A DNA stretch of 62,405 nucleotides from JAGQRJ01 sp041402045 (GTDB lineage Bacteria > Planctomycetota > J058), in the NCBI GenBank assembly GCA_041402045.1, contig JAWKSZ010000047.1, positions 1 through 62,405 on the forward strand, read 5' to 3'. This document shows, in pieces, positions 52,689-62,405 of this stretch (its first letter is position 1; each line of letters begins with the position of its first letter). Both the position numbers and the translations under genes were made by a program. Below the pieces are notes generated by a model that had not been told where the DNA came from, ran no database searches, and worked only from the letters and a program-made list of their open reading frames with translations.

Positions 52689-55456
52689 CGCGACCCCCGC
52701 CCCGCCTGCAGCAGCTCGAGGGTGTCGCTGCGTCCGATCTGGATCGCGGGCCACACTCCGGCGACCAGGCACAGGAGCAGCGTCCCGCCGGTGCAGGCCA
52801 GGATCTTGGCCCAGGGGATCACGATCGGCGGGGCGAGGCCGCCGAAGAAGCTAATGAACTGCGCCAGGCTGACCCCGGCCCAGCTCGCGCTCAGCCCCAG
52901 GCTCAGGCTCAGGGCGCAGGCCACGGCGCCCACGAGCAGGGCCTCGGCCAGGACCAGGCGCACGAGCCCGCCGCGGGTCACGCCGATCGCGCGCAGCACA
53001 CCGAGCTCCCAGCGCCGGGCGCGGATCGAGGCCACGATCGCGTTGATCACGCCCAGCGAGGTCACGAGCAGGGTGATCAGCGGGAGCTGGCTCACCCCCC
53101 ACAGGATCGCGTCGGTGCGGGTGCGCAGCGAGTCGTCGATCGCGCTGGGGGTCATGATCGAGAGGTTGCCGTTGGCGCGCTCGGCGAGGGGCTCGAGGGT
53201 GTCGCGCAGCTCGCGCTCGGTGAACGGGTGGGCGAGCTCGAACCCCAGGAGGTCGATCCGCGTGGGGTCGAGGCCGAAGTCGCGGCGCAGGTCCTCGGCG
53301 GAGGTGAAGGTCAGGGCCGCCGCCCGGGGCAGGCGCCGCCTGAGCCCCGCGTTCTTGGTCACGAAGTGCCAGCCGGGGAGCGCGACCACGCCGGCGATCG
53401 TGTATTCGACGGTGACCGTAGGGCTCGTGGGGGGGATCAGGCGGAAGGTCTCGCCGATCCCGAGCCCGGTCTCGCGCACGAAGTGGTCGGGCACGATCAC
53501 GTGCCGGCCCTGGAGCAGCTTCGCCAGCGCCTCCTCGCGGGAGCCCTGCACGAAGTCCAGCGCGAACAGCGGGTGCTCGCCGGCGAGGGCCGGGCCGCTC
53601 GGGTCGCAGCCGAGGAGGATCACGTTGTTCTGGCGCACGACCGACTCGCCCTTCTGCTGCATGTCGGTCACGTCGTCGGCCAGGCGCGGCTGCTCGACGA
53701 GCAGCGGGACCACGCGCTCGACGCCGGGGAGCGCGGCGTAGTCGGGGAGCTCCTGCACGGCGATACAGGTCGGGATCGAGACCAGCCCGGGCGGGGTCCA
53801 GCGCCCGGGGAGGAAGGGGCCGAGCATGGAGTAGCCCCACACCTGGATCGTAATGAACAGCCCCAGGCCCACGGTCAGCGCGGTGCAGGTGCCCACGGTG
53901 CGGGCCAGGTTGGCGCTGAGCTGCGCGCGCAGGAGCGGGGCGGGGAGCCCCAGGAGCGCCGCCAGGGCCGGGCCGCACACCCGCTCCACGAGCCAGATCA
54001 GCCCGGGGCAGAGGCAGAGGAAGCCCAGGCAGAGCGTGATCAGGCTCGCCCCCGCCAGCGCCGCGCGCAGCCCGTCCTCGAGGGGCAGGACCCGCAGGAT
54101 CAGGGGCGTGAGCGACACGAGGGCGAGGCCGAGCACGACCGAGTGCGGCAGCCAGCGCCAGGCGGAGACCGCGCGGCGTCCGGCGAGGGTCTGGACCACG
54201 TCGACCTGCGAGGCGTGCCAGGCGGGGAGCACCGCCGCGGCCAGGGAGCCCACGAAGGCGCACACCCCGGAGAGCGCCACCGCGGCGGGGCCGAGGCTGG
54301 CGTGGTGGGCGACGGCGGCGTCGCTCGCGGCGACCAGCAGCAGCAGCCAGCCCGCGGCGAGGCCGCCGAGCCAGCCCACGCCGGCCAGGCCCAGCGCCTC
54401 GGCCAGGATCAGCCCCGCGGTCTGGCGGCGCGAGATCCCGACCGCGCGCAGCACGGCGAGCTCGCGGGCGCGCTCGGTCACGCCCATGCTCAGCGCGGCG
54501 AAGATGATGAACAGCGCGGCGAGCAGGGAGACCGCGGTCGCGGCGTAGGCCTGGTTGCGGGTGGCCTTGGTGCTCGCGCTCTCGGAGAGCGCCGTCTTGA
54601 GGTCGGCCAGGCTCAGGAGGCTCGCCGCCGGCTTCAGCCGCTCACTCCAGCGCGCGTGGAGCCCGGCCAGGTCGGCGCCGTGGCGCAGCTCGAGGCAGAG
54701 CAGGTTCGTGTGCAGCGCGTGCCCGACCAGGCGCTCGAGCTCGGCGGGGCGCACGTAGACCGCGCCCGCCGCGGGGCCGTCGCCGCGCCTGGGGTCGCGG
54801 GCGCCGGTGAGGTCGCTCACGGTCTCGCCGATCACGGTCGAGGCGATCACCTCCTTGACCACGCCCACGACCTCGACCGGGAGCTCGTCCTGGTCGACCT
54901 TGACCTGGAGCGTGGTGCCCACGTCGGCGCCGAGGCGCTCGGCGAGGTGGTCGCTGATCACCGCGCCCGGGGCGTCGCCGAGCCAGCGCCCGGCGACCAG
55001 CGCGCGCGGGGGCTCGGGGGCGTCGGTGCCCACGAGGACCGGCGGCCGCTCGTGGTCGTGGCGATCAGCGGAGCCGTCGCCGTCCATGTAGGCGCCCTCG
55101 CCGCCGTAGGCGTCGCCCACGGTCGGGGTCCAGGGCCCGGCGGGCTCGGTCCCCGCTGGGCCGGAGACCACGACCTGGAGCTGCTGCACGGCGTCGACGC
55201 GCGTGATCGCCGGGTCCGCGCGCAGGAGCTCGAGCAGCTTGGGCGCCGGCGCGCCGCCTTCCTCCACCGAGATCCAGGCGCCGTAGCGCCCGTGGTAGGC
55301 CTCGCCGACCTCGTCCATGCTCTCGCTGAGCGCGTCGTAGCCGGAGACGACCCACACCACCGCCGCGGCGGAGGCGACCACCGCGAGCGCGGTGACCACG
55401 AGCCGCCCGGGGCGTTGGCGGACTTCGGCCAGGGAGAGGCGGGCAACGACGCCCAT
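52685..55456 (-). CDS. FtsX-family ABC permease with duplicated domains
   Basis: This large permease has 923 residues. It has a first membrane segment near residue 20 (LVVTALAVVASAAAVVWVVS), a periplasmic domain of about 250 residues, three or more helices (SLLAALFIIFAALSMGVTERARELAVLRAVG near 305-335), a second bundle, a second periplasmic domain and a final FtsX bundle ending in VWPAIQIGRSDTLELLQAGR. Two FtsX cores (RELAVLRAVGI and ELGVLRAIGV) show a tandem duplication, so one polypeptide may replace the usual two permeases. MacB-like or Lol-like function is inferred from the partner ATPase. Confidence 0.85.
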   Translation of the reverse strand: MGVVARLSLAEVRQRPGRLVVTALAVVASAAAVVWVVSGYDALSESMDEVGEAYHGRYGAWISVEEGGAPAPKLLELLRADPAITRVDAVQQLQVVVSGPAGTEPAGPWTPTVGDAYGGEGAYMDGDGSADRHDHERPPVLVGTDAPEPPRALVAGRWLGDAPGAVISDHLAERLGADVGTTLQVKVDQDELPVEVVGVVKEVIASTVIGETVSDLTGARDPRRGDGPAAGAVYVRPAELERLVGHALHTNLLCLELRHGADLAGLHARWSERLKPAASLLSLADLKTALSESASTKATRNQAYAATAVSLLAALFIIFAALSMGVTERARELAVLRAVGISRRQTAGLILAEALGLAGVGWLGGLAAGWLLLLVAASDAAVAHHASLGPAAVALSGVCAFVGSLAAAVLPAWHASQVDVVQTLAGRRAVSAWRWLPHSVVLGLALVSLTPLILRVLPLEDGLRAALAGASLITLCLGFLCLCPGLIWLVERVCGPALAALLGLPAPLLRAQLSANLARTVGTCTALTVGLGLFITIQVWGYSMLGPFLPGRWTPPGLVSIPTCIAVQELPDYAALPGVERVVPLLVEQPRLADDVTDMQQKGESVVRQNNVILLGCDPSGPALAGEHPLFALDFVQGSREEALAKLLQGRHVIVPDHFVRETGLGIGETFRLIPPTSPTVTVEYTIAGVVALPGWHFVTKNAGLRRRLPRAAALTFTSAEDLRRDFGLDPTRIDLLGFELAHPFTERELRDTLEPLAERANGNLSIMTPSAIDDSLRTRTDAILWGVSQLPLITLLVTSLGVINAIVASIRARRWELGVLRAIGVTRGGLVRLVLAEALLVGAVACALSLSLGLSASWAGVSLAQFISFFGGLAPPIVIPWAKILACTGGTLLLCLVAGVWPAIQIGRSDTLELLQAGRGSR

Positions 55457-55580
55457 GAGGCTCCTCGATTGGGGGGAATCGCGAGTCTAGCGCAACTTCC
55501 GCGCCCGTCGTCCGCCGCGTCCCGGGAGGGGGTTAGCGCGCCGCGCTGGGCGCGGACGATCACCGCTGGCGCAATTTGCT

Positions 55581-55687
55581 GCGGCAGCTTCCGCTGCCGC
55601 GCCGCCTTCGGCGGCTCAAGAATTCGCCCGGACGGGAGTTCGTGCGAAGCGCGAGCCTTCCCAAGGCTCACCCGTCCGGGCGAATTC
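55581..55687. repeat. Cluster of hairpins with 17-bp EcoRI-ended inverted repeat
   Basis: GCGGCAGC-TTCC-GCTGCCGC (55581-55600) and GCCGCC-TTC-GGCGGC (55601-55615) are followed by GAATTCGCCCGGACGGG at 55620-55636, mirrored at 55671-55687. An inner stem GAGCCTT-CCC-AAGGCTC lies within. I see no gene in the 503-bp stretch 55457-55959. Confidence 0.75.
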
Positions 55688-55756
55688 GCCCACCGCCTGG
55701 GTCGCCTCCAGCGGGTCGGCGCGTGCGTAACCCGTTGCAAACTGGGGGTGCGTGCG

Positions 55757-55827
55757 GGTCGACCCGCGTGTCAGCCGGAGGGGGTCTGGGTTACACGGAG
55801 GTCGACCCGCGTGTCAGCCGGAGGGGG
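55757..55827. repeat. Direct repeat of 28 bp
   Basis: The sequence beginning GGTCGACCCGCGTGTCAGCC occurs at 55757-55784 and 55800-55827, with 15 bp between. A perfect GGTCGACC palindrome is in each copy. It is probably part of the same mobile-repeat cluster rather than a gene. Confidence 0.75.
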
Positions 55828-55870
55828 CTCTGCCGATTCGAGCCTCGGTGGCGAAGCTGCCGAACACCTG

Positions 55871-55903
55871 CGGGGCAAGCGCCGGCGAGCCCTGCCCCTA
55901 CCC
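55871..55903 (-). repeat. GTAGGG-headed palindrome, long version
   Basis: On the minus strand it reads GTAGGGGCAGGGCTCGCC and then GGCGCTTGCCCCG. The GGGGCA/TGCCCC ends pair. The GTAGGG head and CTCG loop are shared with elements at 8487, 8549, 57018 and 57384. Confidence 0.5.
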
Positions 55904-55959
55904 GGTGTTCGTCAGCCTGCAGCAGGGAACCACACCGTTCGCGGCGGGGTAGGGACCCC

Positions 55960-56904
55960 ATGCCACGCACTCGCACCCTGACGGCCGCGGTCGTCCTCCT
56001 GGCGGTGGGTTGCCGCGCCCCGGCGCCGACGTCGCCGCTGCCCGTCGCCCCGGCCCCCGTCGCCGAGCCGAGTCCCGCGGCGCAGACGGCCTTCGAGCGC
56101 GCGCTCCAGGAGCGTTACCGCCCTGCGGGCGCGAGCCGCCTCGAGGTCTCCTTCGCGGGGGCGCCGCTCGTGTTGCCGGCGGGGTGGGCGCTCGAGGTGC
56201 AGCGGTCGAGCGGTCACGGCGGCGGGGTGACCTTCCAGCGCTGGGAGGCGCGCGGAGACGAGCTGTGGGTCGAGGACGTGGAGTGGGTGGGGCCGGCGCT
56301 CCTCGACGACGACCCGCCCGCGCAGATGCGCCGCGCGCGCTTGGGCATGAAGAAGGCCGAGCCCCTCCTCGCCTGCCTGCGTCAGTTGCCGACGGTCGAG
56401 CTGCGAGAGACCGGGAGGTTCGTGGCCACGGGTCCCGGCACGGGGAAGGGCAGCGGCTGGCTCTCGAGCGACGACTTCTTCCTCCTGCTGCGGGTGCTCG
56501 ACTCCGACGGCGCGGTGTTGTTCGAGCGAAGCTTCGCGGGCTACCCCTCGAGCACGAAGCAGCTCGCCTACCTGCCCCAGGTGGTGGCGATCGATGAGGC
56601 CCAGCGCGTGCTTGCGGGGCTGGAGGCGTGGTCCGAGGTCCCGCCCCACGCGTTCCGCAGCGGGCACGTGACCGCGTCCTTCGCGCGCAGCCGCAGGGCG
56701 TGGCCCTCCGAGCGCTGCACCTGGGTCCTCGACCGGGCGCTGAACGCGCTGGCGAGCTTCGGCCACCCCGGTGTGCTCTCGAGCCTCGAAGCGCTGCGCG
56801 CAGAGGTCGCGCTCGCGCCTCGCGCCGCGCGGAAGGTCGACGCGCTCCTCGACGCCCCGGAGCTGTGGCTGACCGGGCTGCCCAAGCACCTCCCCGACGA
56901 GTGA
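55960..56904 (+). CDS. Lipoprotein of unknown function
   Basis: This 314-residue protein begins MPRTRTLTAAVVLLAVGC, a lipoprotein signal (Cys18). The mature region, after a Pro/Ala linker, is mostly beta-strand with VSFAGAPLVLPAGWALEVQRSSGHGGG. A helical second half follows (RRARLGMKKAEPLLACLRQL, FGHPGVLSSLEALRAEV). No family was recognised. It lies downstream of a repeat-rich spacer, and its promoter is not evident. Confidence 0.6.
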   Translation: MPRTRTLTAAVVLLAVGCRAPAPTSPLPVAPAPVAEPSPAAQTAFERALQERYRPAGASRLEVSFAGAPLVLPAGWALEVQRSSGHGGGVTFQRWEARGDELWVEDVEWVGPALLDDDPPAQMRRARLGMKKAEPLLACLRQLPTVELRETGRFVATGPGTGKGSGWLSSDDFFLLLRVLDSDGAVLFERSFAGYPSSTKQLAYLPQVVAIDEAQRVLAGLEAWSEVPPHAFRSGHVTASFARSRRAWPSERCTWVLDRALNALASFGHPGVLSSLEALRAEVALAPRAARKVDALLDAPELWLTGLPKHLPDE

Positions 56905-57017
56905 CAACGCCGCTTGCAGCCTGGTTGGCGCGGGCCGAGCGACGACGCGCGATCCGTCGTAGCGTGGGCGCGCGTCGAGGGGTGGGGCCCCGCTGGGGCG
57001 GGCGGCGTCGATTCTGC

Positions 57018-57042
57018 GTAGGGGCGCAGCTCGCCTGCGCCC
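57018..57042. repeat. GTAGGG-headed palindrome
   Basis: GTAGGGGCGCAGCTCGCCTGCGCCC contains a perfect 8-bp stem GGGCGCAG/CTGCGCCC around a CTCGC loop. The remaining bases from 56905 to 57113 show no gene. Confidence 0.65.
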
Positions 57043-57113
57043 ATCCCACCCCCGCCGCGGGGTGGCCCGGCGAAGCTCCGCGAGCGCGACTGCGAACCGG
57101 GGGAGGCACAGGG

Positions 57114-57308
57114 CTAGCGCGGGCTGAGCGACGCCTCGAGCGCGATCACGGCGATCAACCCCAGCGTCGCGCTCACCGCGACCGCGCGGCGCTGGGGCCG
57201 CGGCTCGGGGCCGAACCCGAAGGCGGGACCCCAGGACAGCCCCAGGCACGCGGCGAGCAGCCAGGCTCCGATCCTGCGGTCGGGTTCGTGGTGTTCGGTG
57301 CCGTCCAC
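57114..57308 (-). CDS. Small two-helix membrane protein
   Basis: A 64-residue frame has two hydrophobic segments (AWLLAACLGLSWGPAFGF and AVSATLGLIAVIALEASL) and short charged ends. The GTG start is at 57306-57308. It stands alone between repeat elements, so the call rests only on the membrane pattern. Confidence 0.35.
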   Translation of the reverse strand: MDGTEHHEPDRRIGAWLLAACLGLSWGPAFGFGPEPRPQRRAVAVSATLGLIAVIALEASLSPR

Positions 57309-57376
57309 GCTCGTCGCCCCGTCGCCAGGTGGGAAGGCGTGCCGCAACGCCCTCCCCTCCGAGAGGTGCAGGCCTG

Positions 57377-57408
57377 ACCTACCGGGAGCAGCAAGCTGCT
57401 CCCCTACG
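57377..57408 (-). repeat. GTAGGG-headed palindrome, second copy of the 8.38-kb core
   Basis: On the minus strand GTAGGGGAGCAGCTTGCTGCTCCCGG has a perfect GGGAGCAG/CTGCTCCC stem around CTTG. The plus-strand word GAGCAGCAAGCTGCTCCC is shared with the centre of the 116-bp inverted repeat at 8335-8450. Confidence 0.7.
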
Positions 57409-57517
57409 GACGGGCCGGGAGGGTCCGACCGGCTCGCTCCGCGACGTTCACAGGGTAGCGACACTCCGCCGGGTCGTCCGGCGCGCGCGAACGCGCGTCC
57501 TGGACTACGCTCGAGGC

Positions 57518-57892
57518 ATGGACGCTTACGACGAGGACGCGGAGCTGGTGCGCTACGTCATCGACCACTACTACCTGCTCATGACTCCGCTCGAGCGGTT
57601 CGGTCAGAAAGCCGCGCTCGTGGAAGAGAAGGCGAGCAGGTCGTCGCCTGGCATGGCCGCGACGCTCAGGCGGCAGTGGGGGGCGCAGAACGACCCTGAG
57701 GTCGTCGCCGCGCTGACCCAGGGAATCGACGCGTTTCGGGCGCGGGTGGCGCAGCGGATCCTGAGGGACCACGCCGACGAGGTGTTCCTCAATCGCTGCT
57801 CGGCGTGCGGCAGGCTCACCCGGACACCCCTGGCGCAGCAGTGCCTGGGGTGCGGACACGACTGGCACGAGCGGGGACCGGAGGGCGCATGA
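57518..57892 (+). CDS. Small zinc-ribbon protein next to Uma2
   Basis: This 124-residue soluble protein has a helical N-terminal part (ELVRYVIDHYYLLMTPLERFG and DAFRARVAQRILRDHADEVFLNR) and a C-terminal zinc ribbon CSACGRLTRTP then CLGCGHDWH, giving four cysteines and a histidine. It resembles small partner proteins that precede Uma2-family genes. Its stop overlaps the Uma2 start by 4 bp (ATGA). The ATG was chosen because the protein pattern begins there. Confidence 0.6.
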   Translation: MDAYDEDAELVRYVIDHYYLLMTPLERFGQKAALVEEKASRSSPGMAATLRRQWGAQNDPEVVAALTQGIDAFRARVAQRILRDHADEVFLNRCSACGRLTRTPLAQQCLGCGHDWHERGPEGA

Positions 57893-58449
57893 CCGCATAC
57901 CCCATGGCCGACCTGCGCTTCCTCCGACGGGAGGAGTACGACCGCATGGTCGAGGTGGGGCTGTTCCAGGACGAGAAGCTCGAGCTGCTCCGCGGGCTGC
58001 TCGTTCGAATGAGCCCCAGCGGCGCGCCTCACATGGCGGTGATCGAGCGGCTGACCGAGCTCCTGGTCCTCGCGCTCAACCGCAGGGCGTGGGTGCGCGT
58101 GCAGGGGGCGTTCGCGGCGTCGGCGGACTCCCAGCCCGAGCCGGACCTGGCGGTGGTGCCTCGGGAGGACAACTCCCAGGCACACCCGTCCGCGGCGCAC
58201 CTCCTGATCGAGGTCTCGGACTCGTCGTTGCAGATCGACCGGCAGGTCAAAGCCGCGATCTACGCCGCCAACGGCGTGCCCGAGTACTGGATCGTGAACC
58301 TCGTCGACGACGTGGTCGAGGTTCGCACCGAGCCGAAGGGCGACGCGTATGCGCGCGTCACCCCCTACCGTCCCGGAGATACGATCCGCCTCATGGCGTT
58401 CCCTGACGTGACCGTCGATGTCAGCGCGGTGCTGCCGACCCGGGGCTGA
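57889..58449 (+). CDS. Uma2-family (DUF820) endonuclease-like protein
   Basis: The 186-residue protein matches the Uma2/DUF820 family of PD-(D/E)XK fold proteins common in cyanobacteria, Planctomycetota and Deinococcus. It has LELLRGLLVRMSPSGAPHMAVI, the acidic Pro85-Asp86 (PDLAVV), Glu108 in LLIEVSDSS, and Lys121 (DRQVKAAIYAANGVPEYWIV), the expected active-site residues. The biological role of the family is uncertain. It is coupled to a zinc-ribbon gene. Confidence 0.88.
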   Translation: MTAYPMADLRFLRREEYDRMVEVGLFQDEKLELLRGLLVRMSPSGAPHMAVIERLTELLVLALNRRAWVRVQGAFAASADSQPEPDLAVVPREDNSQAHPSAAHLLIEVSDSSLQIDRQVKAAIYAANGVPEYWIVNLVDDVVEVRTEPKGDAYARVTPYRPGDTIRLMAFPDVTVDVSAVLPTRG

Positions 58450-58461
58450 GCAAGCCCCGGC

Positions 58462-59568
58462 CTACTCGTCCCAGGGGCGCAGCCAGTGGCAGGTGTAGCC
58501 GTTGGGGTTCTTCTCCAGGTAGTCCTGGTGGTAGTCCTCGGCGTCGGTCCACTTGCTCACGGGCTCGACGGTCGTGACGATCGGGCCGTCCCACTTGCCC
58601 GCGGCGTCGACCTCCTTGATCGCCTCCTCCGCGGTGCGCTTCTGGACGTCGTCGTAGTAGAAGATCGTGCTGCGGTAGCTGGTCCCCAGGTCGTTGCCCT
58701 GACGGTTGAGCGTCGTGGGGTCGTGCATGCGGAAGAACCAGTCCACGAGCAGCGTCTTGAAGCTGAGCTTCGTGGGGTCGAAGGTGACCTTGACCGCCTC
58801 GGCGTGGCCGGGGTGGTTCCTGTAGGTCGCGCCCTCGTTCTCGCCGCCGCAGTAGCCGACCTCGGTGTCGATCACTCCGTCGATCTCGCGCAGCAGCGCC
58901 TCCATGCCCCAGAAGCAGCCGCCGGCGATCACCGCGGTCTCGGTCTTGGTCGGCGCGGGCACGGCGACGCCGGCCTCCTCGAAGCGCTTCAGGTAGGCGC
59001 CGTAGCCGCGGGCCTGCAGCTCGGCGAGGGGCACGAACTCGAGGGAGGCGGAGTTAATGCAGTAGCGCAGCCCGCCCTGGTCCGGAGGGCCGTCGGGGAA
59101 CACGTGGCCCAGGTGGCTGTCGGCGGTCCCGCTGCGGACCTCCGTGCGCAGCATGCCGTGGGAGCTGTCCTGGAGCTCGACGACCTCGTCGGGGTCGATC
59201 GGGCGGGTGAACGCGGGCCAGCCGCAGCCGGAGTCGTACTTGTCCAGGCTGCTGAACAAGGGGACCCCGCTCACGACGTCGACGTAGATCCCGGGCTCGT
59301 AGTGCTTGTCGTACTTGCCGGTGAACGCGCGCTCGGTGCCGTTTTGCTGGGTCACCTGATACTGGAGCGGCGTCAGCTTCTGGCGCAGCTCGTCGTCCGA
59401 AGGCTTCACGAAGTCGTCCTTTGAGCGCGCGGCGGCGCCCTCGTCCAGGGGGGCGGACGCGGTGGGCTCCGCGTCCGGGGTCTCTGCCTGCTGGGTCGTG
59501 CAGCCGGCGACCCCCAGGATCGTCGCGAGCGCGCCCAGGAACACCAGCGCCAAGACACGGTAACGCAT
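58462..59568 (-). CDS. msrAB: Secreted methionine sulfoxide reductase fusion, MsrB then MsrA
   Basis: The 368-residue protein has a lipoprotein signal (LGVAGC, Cys23), so it likely repairs oxidised methionines in envelope proteins. The N-terminal domain is MsrB, with YVDVVSGVPLFSSLDKYDSGCGWPAF, SHLGHVFPDGP and the catalytic Cys170 in RYCINSASL. The C-terminal domain is MsrA, with GGCFWGMEA (Cys218) and NHPGHAEAVKV. Zinc-binding CxxC pairs of many MsrB proteins are absent. The domain order is MsrB-MsrA, the reverse of the more common MsrA-MsrB order. ATG start at 59566-59568. Confidence 0.95.
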   Translation of the reverse strand: MRYRVLALVFLGALATILGVAGCTTQQAETPDAEPTASAPLDEGAAARSKDDFVKPSDDELRQKLTPLQYQVTQQNGTERAFTGKYDKHYEPGIYVDVVSGVPLFSSLDKYDSGCGWPAFTRPIDPDEVVELQDSSHGMLRTEVRSGTADSHLGHVFPDGPPDQGGLRYCINSASLEFVPLAELQARGYGAYLKRFEEAGVAVPAPTKTETAVIAGGCFWGMEALLREIDGVIDTEVGYCGGENEGATYRNHPGHAEAVKVTFDPTKLSFKTLLVDWFFRMHDPTTLNRQGNDLGTSYRSTIFYYDDVQKRTAEEAIKEVDAAGKWDGPIVTTVEPVSKWTDAEDYHQDYLEKNPNGYTCHWLRPWDE

Positions 59569-59659
59569 GCGGACCTCCAGCCGTCTCCCAGGACGTCTGC
59601 TTAACAGGGGTTCGCGTCGGATTGTTCCCTGGATTCAGCCGAGTCCAGATTTTCCGCGC

Positions 59660-61054
<1,395 letters not shown>

Positions 61055-61058
<4 letters not shown>

Positions 61059-62329
61059 GCGTCGGAGGACGTTTCCAGCGGGGCGCGGCCGGCGTCGTCG
61101 GGCTGGACCCGAGGCGCGGTGGCGCTGGCGGGCCAGCGGGCGACGAAGCGCGCACCGGCCGTGTAGTGAGGGTCGAGCTCGAGGGTCGCGCCGTTGGCCT
61201 CCGCCAGGCGCCGCGAGAGGTAGAGCCCGACGCCGAGGCCCTTCTGCTTGGTGGACTCGAAGGGCGCGAACAGGGTGGCCCGCGCCTCGGGGGCGACCCC
61301 CGGGCCCTCGTCTTCGACGGCCAGCTCCCAGCGGTCGCCGACGCGTCGGCCAATGCAGCGCACGAGCCCGCCCCGGGGCATGGCGTCGGCGGCGTTGAGC
61401 ACCAGGTTCATGACGACCTGGCGCACCTGGGCGGGGTCGGCGGCGATCGTGACGTCGGGGGCGGGCAGGTGCGCGACCTGCACCCGGCGGTGCTCGAGCT
61501 GAGGCGCGAGCAGGGTCAGCACGTCGGCCACCGCGCGCTCGGGCTCGACCTCGCTCTTGAGGGTCCGCACCGGGAGCCCCACGCAGCGCAAGCCGTCGGC
61601 GAGGAGCGCCAGGCGGTCGGCCTCCCCCGCGATCAGGTCCAGCGAGCGGCGCTCGGGCTCGCTCGTGACGCGGCGCTGGGTGGTGCGGGCCAGGGTCCGG
61701 ATCGCGCCCAAGGGGTTGCGCACCTCGTGGGCGACGGACGCCAGGAGCCGCACCAGGCGCGAGGTCTGGTGCGCGCGCACGCGGCGCTCGCTGTAGACCC
61801 CGAGGACCACCGCGAGCAGCACGCCGAGCACGGCGACGCCGACGACGGGGAGCCAGGCCGCGCGGGCCTGGGCCGCGATCGTGTCCTCGGGGTAGAGGAT
61901 ATAGACCGCGCCGGTGCGCACGCCGAGGCCGGTGGGGGCGACCCCCAGGGTGTAGCTCGCGTCGCCGATCTCGCAGGCGAGGATCTTGGCCGCCCGCGGG
62001 GGGGCGGGGAGCTCCGTGGCGCGGAAGTCGTCCAGCGCGTCGGGCGCGAGGCTCGAGGCCACGGGCTTGCCGGCGGCGTCGGTGGCCACCACGTCGGCGC
62101 CGATGTAGTCGGCGACCTGCTCGAGGGCGACGTCGTTGAGCGGGAAGCCCGCGCCGCCGATCAGGCGCGCGGTCTGCACCAGCTCGGCCTCGACGCGGTT
62201 CTCGACGGCCTGGCCGGTGAGGTGGATCGTGAGCGCCGCGGTGACCAGCACCAGCGCCAGCGCCGACGCCAGGAACAGCGCCGTGAGTCGGGGCGCCGTC
62301 GGCGGGAGCTGGGGGGCGGGCACGCGCAT
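61055..62329 (-). CDS. Sensor histidine kinase
   Basis: This 424-residue kinase has two membrane helices (about residues 17-40 and 160-178) around a periplasmic domain of about 120 residues. A DHp domain follows with the phosphoacceptor His201 in SVAHEVRNPLGAI, then the HATPase domain with N box VVMNLVLNAADAMP, G1 DEGPGV and G2 GLGVGLYLSRRL. The ATG at 62327-62329 was preferred because GAGGA lies 5 bp upstream, although an in-frame GTG exists 12 bp earlier. It signals to the sigma-54 response regulator encoded just downstream. The stimulus is unknown. Confidence 0.92.
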
Positions 62330-62405
62330 TAAGATCCTCACAGACCGTGTCTTAGCACGCCGGGACGACGGACCACAACGCTCAGTTTGGGGAAGTCGGG
62401 CCGGC

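Noticed and set aside
57889..58449. Transposon-linked nuclease
   Set aside because: Uma2 proteins occur widely without transposases, and no inverted terminal repeats or transposase are nearby.

Overview
The window is a very GC-rich chromosomal segment of a Gram-negative bacterium. Third codon positions are nearly all G or C. An outer membrane is implied by a TonB-dependent receptor, a TonB/ExbB/ExbD system and many lipoproteins. Several traits fit Planctomycetota best: an ECF sigma factor fused through a membrane segment to carboxypeptidase-regulatory-like domains, a tricorn-type protease, a type III PKS set with a methyltransferase, a Uma2 protein and a lineage-style hypothetical near 32 kb. 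Another deep high-GC phylum such as Myxococcota cannot be excluded, because there is no rRNA or other firm marker here. No phage, integron, insertion sequence or CRISPR array was seen.

Layout. 0-4 kb: a small lipoprotein and a tricorn-like protease with several apparent frameshifts. 3.9-5 kb: five tandem copies of a ~232-bp palindromic element. 5-13.8 kb: a probable type III polyketide (alkylresorcinol/alkylpyrone-like lipid) cluster with two isoprenylcysteine-methyltransferase-like membrane enzymes, an FAD oxidoreductase, an MMPL exporter, the type III PKS and a YceI-domain protein. Its two divergent promoter regions share a sequence motif. 14-20.6 kb: an ECF sigma/surface-domain fusion followed by two different photolyases and two small membrane proteins. 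20.7-30.5 kb: an eight-gene operon, nearly all joined by 4-bp overlaps. It encodes a beta-helix lipoprotein, a DUF3450-like protein, a TtpC-like channel protein, ExbB, ExbD, TonB, a TPR lipoprotein and a TonB-dependent receptor, with four 11-bp-spaced repeats resembling a Pho box upstream. 30.8-38.4 kb: FabI, a Calx-beta-like lipoprotein, a 92-94-bp tandem repeat, leucine dehydrogenase, a HAD phosphatase and a 2-hydroxyacid dehydrogenase. 38.4-42.4 kb: a Fic protein, a PD-(D/E)XK nuclease-like protein, a UbiB-type kinase and a candidate tRNA-Gln.

42.4-48 kb holds the most unusual unit. Four genes, coupled by GTGA overlaps, encode a Cys-rich protein, a Ycf46-like AAA+ ATPase, a SNF2/RapA-like helicase with its own zinc ribbon, and a coiled-coil protein. 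48-51 kb carries a polysaccharide flippase and a glycosyltransferase. 51-55.5 kb carries a secreted protein and a MacB/Lol-type ABC transporter. The end holds repeat-rich spacers, a lipoprotein, a zinc-ribbon/Uma2 pair, a secreted MsrB-MsrA fusion, and a sigma-54 response regulator with its histidine kinase.

Six otherwise conserved genes (tricorn, sigma fusion, TonB, a small gene at 32.5 kb, HAD, response regulator) carry reading-frame shifts, often in or near short G/C runs. I suspect residual indel errors in the sequence rather than wholesale gene decay, but this cannot be settled from the sequence alone.
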